NCBI GenBank assembly: GCA_021200395.1 | Contig: JAJQGQ010000252.1 | Coordinates: 1-6,093 of the forward strand | Origin: Erysipelotrichaceae bacterium | GTDB lineage: Bacteria; Bacillota_I; Bacilli_A; Erysipelotrichales; Coprobacillaceae | Length of the DNA: 6,093 nucleotides | Reading direction: 5' to 3' | Part shown: piece by piece, positions 1 to 6,093 of the stretch | Position numbering within the stretch: the first letter of the stretch is position 1 | Layout: each line of letters opens with the position of its first letter | Position numbers and translations under genes: made by a program | Notes under the pieces: model-generated | Seen by the model: the letters and a program-made list of their open reading frames with translations, nothing else | Database searches by the model: none | What the model was told of the DNA's origin: nothing

Positions 1-951
1 TTTATAGGGCTACGAAGTGGTGTTGGTGATACTTACGCATATATTAACATTTATAAGAATCTGCCATCCTCATTGAGTATGGATGTAATAAATTCTTTTG
101 AAAAGGATAGAGGTTTCTTTATTTTAAGCGTACTTTTTAAACAGTTTATTTCCAGTGATTATCATGTTTGGCTTTTTGTAATTACATGGATTAGTGGACT
201 ATTGGTGGTTCGAACTTTATATAAGTACTCAGAGAACTTCTTTTACTCACTATTTTTATTTATAGTAACTGTTAATTTTGTTTGGATGTTAAATGGGATG
301 AGACAGTTTTTAGCCTTAAGCGTCATTTTTGGAAATTTAGATGCCATATTAGATAAGAAGTTCTTTAAATATCTAATCCTAGTTTTATTTGCTACATCAA
401 TCCATATAACAGCTATTATTACTCTTCCGATGTACTTTTTATATGATTTAAAAGCATTTAGTTGGCAAATGATAGTTTTAGTTATTGTAGTTATTATTGC
501 TGGGATCAATATGGATTACTTAGCTGATATTTTTTCTATTGTTTTAGAGGATAGTGCATATGAAGGATACTTAGAAGTGGCAGCTACTAGTAGTGGATCG
601 AATGTCTTAAGAGTTGTGGTTGGATTTGCTCCTGTTGCATTGGCTTTTATTGGAAGAAAGCATATAGATAATCAACTCATTCATTTTTGTATAAATATGT
701 CTATTATTTCAGCTATTTTTTACTTAATATCTTCATTTTCAGGAGGTATTTTAATAGGAAGACTACCAGTTTATTTCGATATGTTCAACCTTTTATTACT
801 ACCTTGGCTTGTCAATCATCTTTTTGTAAAAAGCAATCAGAGCTTTATGTATCTTTTTATAGGACTATGTTATTTTGCATTTTTCTATATGAAAGCAAAG
901 GTTGGCATGGATTTAACGTATGAAAGTGACATTTTAAATTTATTTTTGTGA
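1..951 (+). CDS. EpsG-family polysaccharide polymerase (Wzy-like), 5'-truncated by window start
   Basis: Integral membrane protein, probably the polymerase that joins lipid-linked repeat units on the outer face of the membrane. The frame is open from base 1 to TGA at 949-951, giving 316 visible residues. The in-frame TTG at 73 is not the start: upstream codons encode RSGVGDTYAYIN (residues 5-16), a form of the conserved R-x-G-x-D-x-x-Y-x-x-Y signature near the N-terminus of EpsG proteins. Other family-like sites are GMRQ (99-102), the membrane-embedded SIH (133-135) and GRLPVYF (253-259). I count roughly eight or nine hydrophobic segments, for example near 54-74, 80-97, 121-148, 153-169, 202-218, 226-246, 254-276 and 282-299. 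EpsG relatives usually have about 350-370 residues, so perhaps 40-50 are missing. The family call is solid. The polymerase role is inferred from the family and the transferase neighbours; a flippase is less likely given these motifs. Confidence 0.85.
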   Translation, partial: FIGLRSGVGDTYAYINIYKNLPSSLSMDVINSFEKDRGFFILSVLFKQFISSDYHVWLFVITWISGLLVVRTLYKYSENFFYSLFLFIVTVNFVWMLNGMRQFLALSVIFGNLDAILDKKFFKYLILVLFATSIHITAIITLPMYFLYDLKAFSWQMIVLVIVVIIAGINMDYLADIFSIVLEDSAYEGYLEVAATSSGSNVLRVVVGFAPVALAFIGRKHIDNQLIHFCINMSIISAIFYLISSFSGGILIGRLPVYFDMFNLLLLPWLVNHLFVKSNQSFMYLFIGLCYFAFFYMKAKVGMDLTYESDILNLFL

Positions 952-964
952 AGGAACAGAATTT

Positions 965-1771
965 ATGAAAAAAGTATCAATTTTGATGGGTATATATAAT
1001 TGTGAAAATACATTAGAAGAAGCTGTAGATTGTATTATCAATCAGACATATGAAAATTGGGAACTCATTATGTGTGATGATGGTTCCAGTGATGATACAT
1101 ATAAAGTAGCTGAGCAAATAAAAAATAAAGATTCTAGAATTATTTTAATAAAAAATGAAAAAAATTCTGGCTTATCTACTTCCTTGAATAATTGTTTAAA
1201 ACTTGCAACAGGATATTATATAGCAAGAATGGATGGCGATGATATTTGTGATAAAAACCGTTTGGAAATAGAAGTTAAAACATTTGAACAATTATCTGAT
1301 GATAAAATTGCACTTGTATCTACAGCAATGTATTTCTATGATAATGAAGGAATATTTGGAAAATTAGAACATCCTGAAGAGCCTAAACCTTCTGATTTAA
1401 TTAAAGCCTCAATGTTTTGTCATGCACCATGTATGATGAAGAAATCTGTTCTCATAGAATTAGGGGGTTATAATACTTCAAAACAAGCTGATAGAGTTGA
1501 AGATTATGATTTATGGTATCGATTATATGCAAATGGTTATCGTGGTATAAACATTTCTGAATGCTTATATGGAATGCGTGATGATAGGAATGCTGCTAAT
1601 AGAAGAAAATTTAAGTATAGAATCAATGAAAGTAGGGTTAAGTTTAAAATTCTAAAAACTTTTGGTCTAGGTAAGAAAAATTATATTTATTGTATTAAGC
1701 CTATTATCCTTGGACTTATTCCAAAGAATTTATATTTGGTTTTACACAAATATAAATTAAAGGAGGATTAG
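965..1771 (+). CDS. Glycosyltransferase family 2 (GT-A fold), 268 aa
   Basis: Cytoplasmic, probably membrane-associated, inverting glycosyltransferase that adds one sugar from a nucleotide-sugar to the growing lipid-linked oligosaccharide. The N-terminal Rossmann-like half shows VSILMGIYN (residues 4-12), the nucleotide-binding DDGSSDDT (38-45) and the metal-binding DGDD (90-93). The catalytic-base region is VEDYDLW (178-184), an ED-x-D-L-W pattern typical of GT2. Length suits a short single-domain GT2. The C-terminal segment around 240-264 is hydrophobic and basic (IKPIILGLIPKNLYLVL) with no clear transmembrane anchor, a common membrane-docking tail in capsule GT2 enzymes. The ATG at 965 sits 9 bases after AAGGA (951-955), which overlaps the polymerase stop codon. 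Donor and acceptor cannot be read from sequence. It resembles the EpsE/EpsH type broadly, without a confident orthologue. Confidence 0.92.
   Translation: MKKVSILMGIYNCENTLEEAVDCIINQTYENWELIMCDDGSSDDTYKVAEQIKNKDSRIILIKNEKNSGLSTSLNNCLKLATGYYIARMDGDDICDKNRLEIEVKTFEQLSDDKIALVSTAMYFYDNEGIFGKLEHPEEPKPSDLIKASMFCHAPCMMKKSVLIELGGYNTSKQADRVEDYDLWYRLYANGYRGINISECLYGMRDDRNAANRRKFKYRINESRVKFKILKTFGLGKKNYIYCIKPIILGLIPKNLYLVLHKYKLKED
1759..1766 (+). promoter_or_regulatory. Strong Shine-Dalgarno site selecting a GTG start
   Basis: AAAGGAGG lies inside the last codons of the upstream GT2 gene, 8 bases before GTG at 1775. It is the strongest ribosome binding site in the window. It fixes this GTG as the start of the EpsD-like gene; the encoded MKKILIVAT start matches the usual beginning of the family, so no later ATG is needed. 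Confidence 0.85.
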
Positions 1772-1774
1772 TCA

Positions 1775-2905
1775 GTGAAAAAAATATTAATAGTTGCTAC
1801 TGTTCAAAGCCATGTTGCTCAATTTCATGAAGCTATTATCAAGGAAATGCAGAAAAATGGATATGAAGTACATGTTGCTGCAAAAAATAATTTGAGTGAG
1901 AAAAATGGGCTGAGTTTAGACTATGTTGATGTAATTTATGATATTCCATTTGAAAGATCACCATTTAATACAAAAAATGTTCAAGCATATAAACAGTTAA
2001 AAAGAATTGTTGATAAGAATGATTTTGCTATTGTTCAATGTAATACACCAGTTGGGGGCATTTTAACCCGATTGGCATGCAGAAAGAAACGAAGAGATGG
2101 AACAAAAGTTATATATACTGCACATGGATTCCATTTTTATAATGGTGCTTCAAAAAAGAATTGGTTGATTTATTATCCAATAGAAAAAATCTTTGCAAGG
2201 ATGACTGACGTTTTAATTACTATTAATTTGGAAGATTATGCTTTAGCAAAAAAGAAATTTAAATGTAAAACTGAACATTTGTATGGAGTTGGGGTTTCAG
2301 ACAATAAGTATTATATACATTCATCACAGGAAATAGAGTCGTTTCAAAGTAGATATAATATTAATAATGAAGATTTTAATATTATATGTATAGGTGAATT
2401 AAATGATAATAAGAATCAAATTGTATTGATTAAGGCAGTTCAATCTATGATTGATACATGCCCTCACTTAAAAGTCTTTTTTGCTGGAAATGGACCAAAT
2501 GAAGAAGCTTTAAAAGAAGAGATTAATAAGTTACAGTTAAATAATTATTTTACCTTTTTAGGGTATACGAGAGAATTGGAATATATTATTCCTGCCTGTG
2601 ATTGTATTGTATCTTGCAGTAAACGAGAAGGTTTGGGATTAAATGTTATTGAAGGTTTATTATGTGGAAAACCTGCAATCGTCTCTAATAATAGAGGGCA
2701 TAGGGAATTAATACAAGAAGATATAAATGGTTTTATTTTTAATGTTGGTAGTTCTTTAGATTGTGCTCATTTTTTAAAGAGAATATATGAAAATAAAGAA
2801 CTACATGAAAAATTAAGCAATAATGCACGAGCAAGTGTAAAGAAATATACTTTAGATCAAGTAATAAAAAAGCAGAAAGAAATTTATTTAATGCAAGGAG
2901 AATAA
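1775..2905 (+). CDS. EpsD-like glycosyltransferase family 4 (GT-B fold), 376 aa
   Basis: Retaining GT4 enzyme that probably acts early in building the lipid-linked repeat unit. It closely follows the pattern of Bacillus EpsD: ILIVATVQSHVAQFH (residues 4-18), RSPFNTKN (61-68), CNTPVGGILTRLA (89-101), the hallmark YTAHGFHFYNGA (114-125), NWLIYYPIEK (129-138) and ITINLEDY (148-155). In the C-terminal Rossmann domain the donor-phosphate site is GELNDNKNQ (207-215), the EpsD-type variant of the usual G-R-L...K-G, and the E-x7-E pair is E285/E293 within KREGLGLNVIEG. Length is full. Bacillus subtilis EpsD is, to my knowledge, reported to add the second sugar to the primed undecaprenyl-pyrophosphate carrier; the same position here is inference. 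The GTG start is 3 bases after the preceding stop, so translation is probably coupled. Sugar specificity is unknown. Confidence 0.92.
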   Translation: MKKILIVATVQSHVAQFHEAIIKEMQKNGYEVHVAAKNNLSEKNGLSLDYVDVIYDIPFERSPFNTKNVQAYKQLKRIVDKNDFAIVQCNTPVGGILTRLACRKKRRDGTKVIYTAHGFHFYNGASKKNWLIYYPIEKIFARMTDVLITINLEDYALAKKKFKCKTEHLYGVGVSDNKYYIHSSQEIESFQSRYNINNEDFNIICIGELNDNKNQIVLIKAVQSMIDTCPHLKVFFAGNGPNEEALKEEINKLQLNNYFTFLGYTRELEYIIPACDCIVSCSKREGLGLNVIEGLLCGKPAIVSNNRGHRELIQEDINGFIFNVGSSLDCAHFLKRIYENKELHEKLSNNARASVKKYTLDQVIKKQKEIYLMQGE

Positions 2906-2909
2906 CAAA

Positions 2910-4034
2910 ATGATAAAAATATTATTTATGATTCCTACTTTAGGTCATGGTGGGGCTGAAAAAGTTTTAGTAAATTTAGTAAATAATATGGATCAAAATC
3001 TTTTTGATGTTACTGTATTAACTATTTTTGATCAAGGTGTAAATAAAGAAAACTTAAAACCTTATATAAAGTATGAAGGGAAAATAAAAAAACAATTTAA
3101 AGGGAATTCACAGTTATTTAAGTTATTTTCACCAAAAAGTTTATATAAATATTTTATAAATGATGAGTATGACATTATTGTTTCCAATCTTGAAGGACAA
3201 ACAGCTCGTATAATTTCCGGTTGTGATAATGAGAAAACAAAATTAGTTTCATGGATACATGTTGAACAAACAAATCAAAAAAACACCGTTCATTCTTTTA
3301 GAAATTATAATGAAGCACTTATGTGTTATCAAAGATTTGATAAAACTATATGCGTATCTGAATATGTTAAAAAGGATTTTTTATCATTGATTCCTGTTAC
3401 TCATCCTGTAGAGGTATTGTATAACACGAATGAGACTGAACAAATACTTGAATTATCTAAAGACTGTTCTGATATTCCTTTTAAGGATTCTGAAATTAAT
3501 TTGATTGGTGTAGGTAAAATCATACCTAACAAAGGTTTTGATAGACTTGCAAAAATAACAAAAAAGCTTATTGAGGATGGTTTTAAAATACATACCTATA
3601 TTTTGGGAGTGGGTTCAATGCAAAAAGACATTGAACAGTATTTAGAAGATGAAAAAATTTCAAATTCATTTACCTTTTTAGGCTATCAGACAAATCCATA
3701 TAAATATGTAGCAAATGCTGATTTGTTTGTATGTTCTTCGCATGCAGAAGGTTTTAGTACAGCTACTACGGAAGCGTTGATAGTAGGAACACCAGTTATT
3801 ACAACTAGGGTTTCTGGTATGGAAGAAATGTTAGGTAAAAATAATGAATTCGGCGTTATTGTAGAAGATGATGATAATTCATTATACATTGGTATAAAAG
3901 ATTTGATAGGCAATGATAAAAAATTAAATCATTATAAAAAGAAGGCACAAGAAAGAGGCAATTATTTTAGTAAAGATAAGACGGTTAAGGCTGTAGAAAA
4001 AATGTTTATTGATTTATGGGGAGGTAATGAATGA
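2910..4034 (+). CDS. Glycosyltransferase family 4 (GT-B fold), 374 aa
   Basis: Second retaining GT4 enzyme, cytoplasmic and peripheral to the membrane. The N-terminal domain has the glycine loop MIPTLGHGGAEKVL (residues 7-20), typical of GT4 enzymes of capsule and O-antigen loci. The interdomain region has WIHVEQ (115-120) and TICVSEYVKKDF (146-157), then VLYNTNE (169-175), the usual N-G-x-D-like turn. The C-terminal domain has VGKIIPNKGFDRL (201-213), with K at the position often occupied by R, and the E-x7-E pair E280/E288 in HAEGFSTATTEAL. The protein is full length. ATG at 2910 follows AAGGAG (2895-2900), which lies inside the upstream gene, and the gap is only 4 bases. EpsF-like enzymes are the nearest general comparison, but orthology is not claimed. 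Donor and acceptor are unknown. Confidence 0.92.
   Translation: MIKILFMIPTLGHGGAEKVLVNLVNNMDQNLFDVTVLTIFDQGVNKENLKPYIKYEGKIKKQFKGNSQLFKLFSPKSLYKYFINDEYDIIVSNLEGQTARIISGCDNEKTKLVSWIHVEQTNQKNTVHSFRNYNEALMCYQRFDKTICVSEYVKKDFLSLIPVTHPVEVLYNTNETEQILELSKDCSDIPFKDSEINLIGVGKIIPNKGFDRLAKITKKLIEDGFKIHTYILGVGSMQKDIEQYLEDEKISNSFTFLGYQTNPYKYVANADLFVCSSHAEGFSTATTEALIVGTPVITTRVSGMEEMLGKNNEFGVIVEDDDNSLYIGIKDLIGNDKKLNHYKKKAQERGNYFSKDKTVKAVEKMFIDLWGGNE
4020..4025 (+). promoter_or_regulatory. Ribosome binding site for an overlapping start (ATGA junction)
   Basis: GGAGGT near the 3' end of the second GT4 gene precedes ATG at 4031 by 5 bases. The start overlaps the upstream TGA (4032-4034) as ATGA. This layout points to translational coupling, so the two GT4 proteins are probably made in linked amounts. 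Confidence 0.75.
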
Positions 4035-5113
4035 AAATATTGCAGGTATGCGCATTTGGAGCTCCAAATGCTGGAAATTTTATTGCTTCTTTACTAGTTC
4101 TAGAAAACAATCTAAAAAATAAGGGTTTTGAAACTATATATGCATTTGCAGAAACTGCTAAAAATAAAAAATGGTGTCAACAAATTTGTAAAACTCACAA
4201 GGTATATTTTTTACCTGTTGCAAAAGCACGAATTTTACCAAAGACATATTTAATATTTAAAAAAATATATGATGAAAATGATATTCAAATTGCTCATAGT
4301 CATTTTGAACTATATGATATTCCATGCACAATAACTGCACCAAAAGGAGTAACAGTATTCTGGCATCTGCATGATCCAATTTTAGATAATTTAAGTGGTT
4401 CAAGAGGTTTGCTAAATAAGATTCAGTATGGAATAGTTGGCAAAAAAGCAAATTTAATATCTGTTTCTGAATATTATAGAAAACAGGCAGTAAAACTCGG
4501 CTTTCCTAAGGAAAAAACAGTGACTATATTAAATGGTATTTCGCTAGAAAGAATAAATTTTGTCAATAATGATATAAAAATAAAAAAAGAATATACATTT
4601 TTAACATTTGGATGGGATTATTACAGAAAAGGGGTAGATCTTATTTTAAGTGTTTGTGATACTTTATACAAGGAAGGCTATTTATTTAAATTACTTTTAA
4701 ATGGTAATGAAAAGACTTGGTCTTATGTGAATGATTATTATAATGAAAATTTACCATCTTATATAGAATGTGGCGAACCAGTTGATGATATAAATATATT
4801 GTATTCAAATACAAGTTCTTTTATTCAAGCAAGTAGAAAAGAAACATTTTCATATGCTGTATGTGAAGCTGCTTATGCTGGTCTTCCAGTAATAAGCAGT
4901 AATATAAATGGACTAGAATGGGCTCATGATTTACCTACAGTTCATTTTTTCGAAAATGAAGACGTAGTAGGTTTATATGAATGCATGAAAAGCATTATAG
5001 AAAAGCAATGGCAATTAGAATCTCAAGAAATTATGACAACGAGGAATACTATAATTAATAATTTTTCACTCAAAGTTTGGAGTGAGAATATTATGAATTG
5101 TTATTTTAAATGA
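4031..5113 (+). CDS. Glycosyltransferase family 4 (GT-B fold), 360 aa
   Basis: Third GT4 enzyme of the cluster. The N-terminal domain starts MKILQVCAFGAPNAGNFIASL, whose glycine-rich loop (residues 10-18) is the expected acceptor-side loop. AHSHFELYDI (88-97) and VFWHLHDP (109-116) match the H-x-H and H-x-H-D segments of GT4 N-terminal domains. ISVSEYYRKQA (143-153) and VTILNGISLERI (164-175) lead into the C-terminal domain. There FGWDYYRKGVDLIL (193-206) carries the donor-binding K-G, and E271/E279 in KETFSYAVCEA form the E-x7-E pair. Y198/R199 rather than a G-R-L core makes it the most divergent of the three GT4 proteins here. Length is slightly short but complete, ending at TGA 5111-5113. 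The start overlaps the previous gene by 4 bases. No specific orthologue is recognised, and sugar specificity is open. Confidence 0.9.
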   Translation: MKILQVCAFGAPNAGNFIASLLVLENNLKNKGFETIYAFAETAKNKKWCQQICKTHKVYFLPVAKARILPKTYLIFKKIYDENDIQIAHSHFELYDIPCTITAPKGVTVFWHLHDPILDNLSGSRGLLNKIQYGIVGKKANLISVSEYYRKQAVKLGFPKEKTVTILNGISLERINFVNNDIKIKKEYTFLTFGWDYYRKGVDLILSVCDTLYKEGYLFKLLLNGNEKTWSYVNDYYNENLPSYIECGEPVDDINILYSNTSSFIQASRKETFSYAVCEAAYAGLPVISSNINGLEWAHDLPTVHFFENEDVVGLYECMKSIIEKQWQLESQEIMTTRNTIINNFSLKVWSENIMNCYFK

Positions 5114-5120
5114 AAATGTA

Positions 5121-5126
5121 AAGGAG
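5121..5126 (+). promoter_or_regulatory. Shine-Dalgarno site fixing the start of the last GT2 gene
   Basis: AAGGAG in the 20-base gap, 7 bases before ATG at 5134. It supports that ATG over the unsupported ATG at 5110 that overlaps the previous stop codon. Confidence 0.8.
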
Positions 5127-5133
5127 AATCGCA

Positions 5134-6093
5134 ATGGAAGAGAGAATAAATAACAATAATCCTTTAATAAGTATTATAGTTCCTGTTTATAATGTTGAAT
5201 TATATATTAATGATTGCATTGAGAGTTTAGTTAATCAAACTTATACTAATATTGAAATTGTTTTAATTGATGATGGTTCAATAGATAATTCATCTTCAAT
5301 ATGCAATGATTGGGAGAAAAAAGATAAACGAGTGAAATTTTATTCAAAATCCAATGGTGGTGTTTCAAGTGCAAGAAACTGCGGCATTAAAAATGCAAAG
5401 GGCGATTTTATTTTCTTTATTGATAGTGACGATTATCTTGATCATGAACTGATTGAGGTTTTGTTAAATAATCATGATGGAAAAATAGATACAATTGCAC
5501 TTGTTGATTTCGATAGAGTTAATATTGATGGGGCAGCATTAACTGCAATTGCATCAGATAATCAAATTGAAGTATATAAAAAATCAAGTATAAGAGAATT
5601 TACAAAAATTAGACGTGGATGGTATTGTTGGGGATGTTTGATTAGTGCAAAATTAGTACAAAATAATCTTTTGCTGTTTGATGAAAATCTACATAATTTA
5701 GAAGATGCAGCTTGGCTTGGATTGTTAATGAATTTTGTAAATACAATTGTTTTTGTAAAAGGAACAATGTATCACTATAGAGAGAATCCAAATTCCATAA
5801 CAAGTCATTGTGTGGATTATGCATGGCAGGCAAAGTGCTGGTTAAATGTATATAACTCTATAATGAATAATTTTAATTTTGGTTATATCACTCGAAAAGA
5901 AAAAAAGCATATACGTAAGATGAAACGTTTTTGTATGAATAATTTTTATGCTGAAAGTTATTATGCTAATTTAACATACAATGAGATAAATAAAATCAGG
6001 ACGGGGGGGGGGGGGAAAATTTTAAGGTGTTTAAAATTTTGTGGTTATTTTTTTTTTATAAAGTTTTTTTTAGGGATGGGTTTTTTTTTAAAT
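5134..6093 (+). CDS. Glycosyltransferase family 2, 3' end not reached in window
   Basis: Inverting GT2 enzyme that probably adds another sugar to the lipid-linked repeat unit. The frame runs 320 codons from ATG 5134 to the last base with no stop. Seen motifs: LISIIVPVYN (residues 11-20), IDDGSIDNSS (45-54), SNGGVSSARNCGIKNAKGD (73-91) and the metal-binding DSDD (97-100). The acceptor-side LEDAAW (189-194) supplies the probable catalytic base, and YHYRENPNSIT (213-223) is a common motif in EpsJ-type capsule GT2 proteins. These usually have about 320-350 residues, so the true end is probably near. The ATG lies 7 bases after AAGGAG. From residue 290 the protein becomes T-G-G-G-G and then a Phe-rich tail, encoded by a 13-G run and T runs. 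That tail may be a sequence-quality artefact and should not be trusted. Residues 1 to about 289 look normal. Donor is unknown. Confidence 0.88.
   Translation, partial: MEERINNNNPLISIIVPVYNVELYINDCIESLVNQTYTNIEIVLIDDGSIDNSSSICNDWEKKDKRVKFYSKSNGGVSSARNCGIKNAKGDFIFFIDSDDYLDHELIEVLLNNHDGKIDTIALVDFDRVNIDGAALTAIASDNQIEVYKKSSIREFTKIRRGWYCWGCLISAKLVQNNLLLFDENLHNLEDAAWLGLLMNFVNTIVFVKGTMYHYRENPNSITSHCVDYAWQAKCWLNVYNSIMNNFNFGYITRKEKKHIRKMKRFCMNNFYAESYYANLTYNEINKIRTGGGGKILRCLKFCGYFFFIKFFLGMGFFLN
6003..6015 (+). repeat. Homopolymer tract of 13 G inside the GT2 gene
   Basis: Thirteen consecutive G bases occur in an otherwise AT-rich coding sequence, encoding four glycines after Thr290. At this length the GT2 frame continues to the window end. 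Loss of one G would shift it into TAA at 6023-6025, while gain of one G leaves another open frame. Such tracts switch capsule transferase genes in some bacteria such as Campylobacter, but the degraded sequence after it favours a sequencing or assembly artefact. Confidence 0.6.
6016..6093. other. C-free, homopolymer-rich tail, probably low-quality sequence
   Basis: These 78 bases contain no C on the + strand and carry T runs of 10 (6048-6057), 8 (6064-6071) and 9 (6081-6089), plus short G runs. The preceding coding sequence has C in every line at ordinary frequency. The abrupt change begins at the 13-G run. It looks like the degraded end of a read or contig, though a real hydrophobic C-terminus of the GT2 protein may lie beneath it. 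Confidence 0.6.

Larger units (their letters stand above)
1..6093 (+). other. Surface-polysaccharide operon segment (polymerase plus five glycosyltransferases)
   Basis: Six same-strand genes with gaps of 13, 3, 4, -4 and 20 bases, each with its own ribosome binding site mostly inside the preceding gene, indicate one transcript. No promoter or terminator is visible between them, so both transcript ends lie outside. The set (Wzy-like polymerase, two GT2, three GT4) fits a Wzx/Wzy-dependent capsule or exopolysaccharide locus. The primer transferase, flippase, chain-length control and sugar-nucleotide genes are absent from this segment. Confidence 0.85.

Noticed and set aside
243..509. Antisense open frame of 88 codons
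   Set aside because: It lies wholly inside the polymerase gene on the opposite strand, has no ribosome binding site I can see and no recognisable domain; expected by chance opposite AT-rich membrane-protein codons.
687..923. Alternative-frame + strand open frame of 78 codons
   Set aside because: Fully inside the polymerase gene in another frame, with no domain; the polymerase frame carries the conserved motifs.
1145..1164. A-runs in the first GT2 gene considered as slippage sites
   Set aside because: Runs of 6-7 A are ordinary for lysine and asparagine codons in AT-rich DNA and the frame is intact.
3686..3913. Antisense open frame of 75 codons
   Set aside because: It is opposite the E-x7-E region of the second GT4 gene, with no support of its own.
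4257..4451. Antisense open frame of 64 codons
   Set aside because: Shadow of the third GT4 gene; no motif or start signal.
5063..5088. Hairpin with TCACTC/GAGTGA arms and an 8-base loop near the end of the third GT4 gene, considered as terminator or attenuator
   Set aside because: It lies inside coding sequence, has no following T run and only a 6-base perfect stem (9 with a wobble); stems like this are common by chance at this scale.
5110..5121. ATG overlapping the stop of the third GT4 gene, reading M-K-M then TAA, considered as a coupled start or leader peptide
   Set aside because: It has no ribosome binding site and ends after three codons; the well-placed AAGGAG points to ATG 5134.
5642..5833. 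Antisense open frame of 63 codons
   Set aside because: Shadow of the last GT2 gene, whose sense frame contains the catalytic-base motif here.

Overview
The window is a stretch of a surface-polysaccharide (capsule or exopolysaccharide) biosynthesis cluster, probably from a low-GC Gram-positive bacterium (Bacillota). Supporting signs are the strongly AT-rich sequence, AT-rich codons with many AGA arginines, strong AGGAGG-type ribosome binding sites, and proteins resembling EpsG and EpsD of the Bacillus-type eps system. Genus or species cannot be assigned from the sequence alone.

All six genes are on the + strand and form what looks like one uninterrupted operon. In order: (1) the 3' part of an EpsG-like polysaccharide polymerase, 1-951, cut by the window start; (2) a GT2 glycosyltransferase, 965-1771; (3) an EpsD-like GT4 glycosyltransferase with a GTG start, 1775-2905; (4) a second GT4 enzyme, 2910-4034; (5) a third GT4 enzyme, 4031-5113, overlapping the previous gene by 4 bases; (6) a second GT2 enzyme from 5134, still open at the window end. 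Gaps are 13, 3, 4, -4 and 20 bases. I see no internal terminator, promoter, RNA gene, mobile element, CRISPR array or any gap over 20 bases.

Inferred joint role: the five cytoplasmic transferases add sugars one by one to an undecaprenyl-pyrophosphate-linked primer. The EpsD-like enzyme probably acts early. The completed repeat unit is flipped across the membrane and polymerised outside by the EpsG-like protein. The priming transferase, flippase, chain-length regulators and sugar-nucleotide enzymes are not in the window and would be expected in flanking DNA.

The most unusual signal is at the 3' end. A run of 13 G lies inside gene 6 at 6003-6015 and is followed by 78 bases without a single C, carrying T runs of 10, 8 and 9. 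The reading frame stays open through this. It could be a slippage-prone phase-variation tract, but a low-quality contig or read end is the more likely explanation. No convincing non-polysaccharide system was found.
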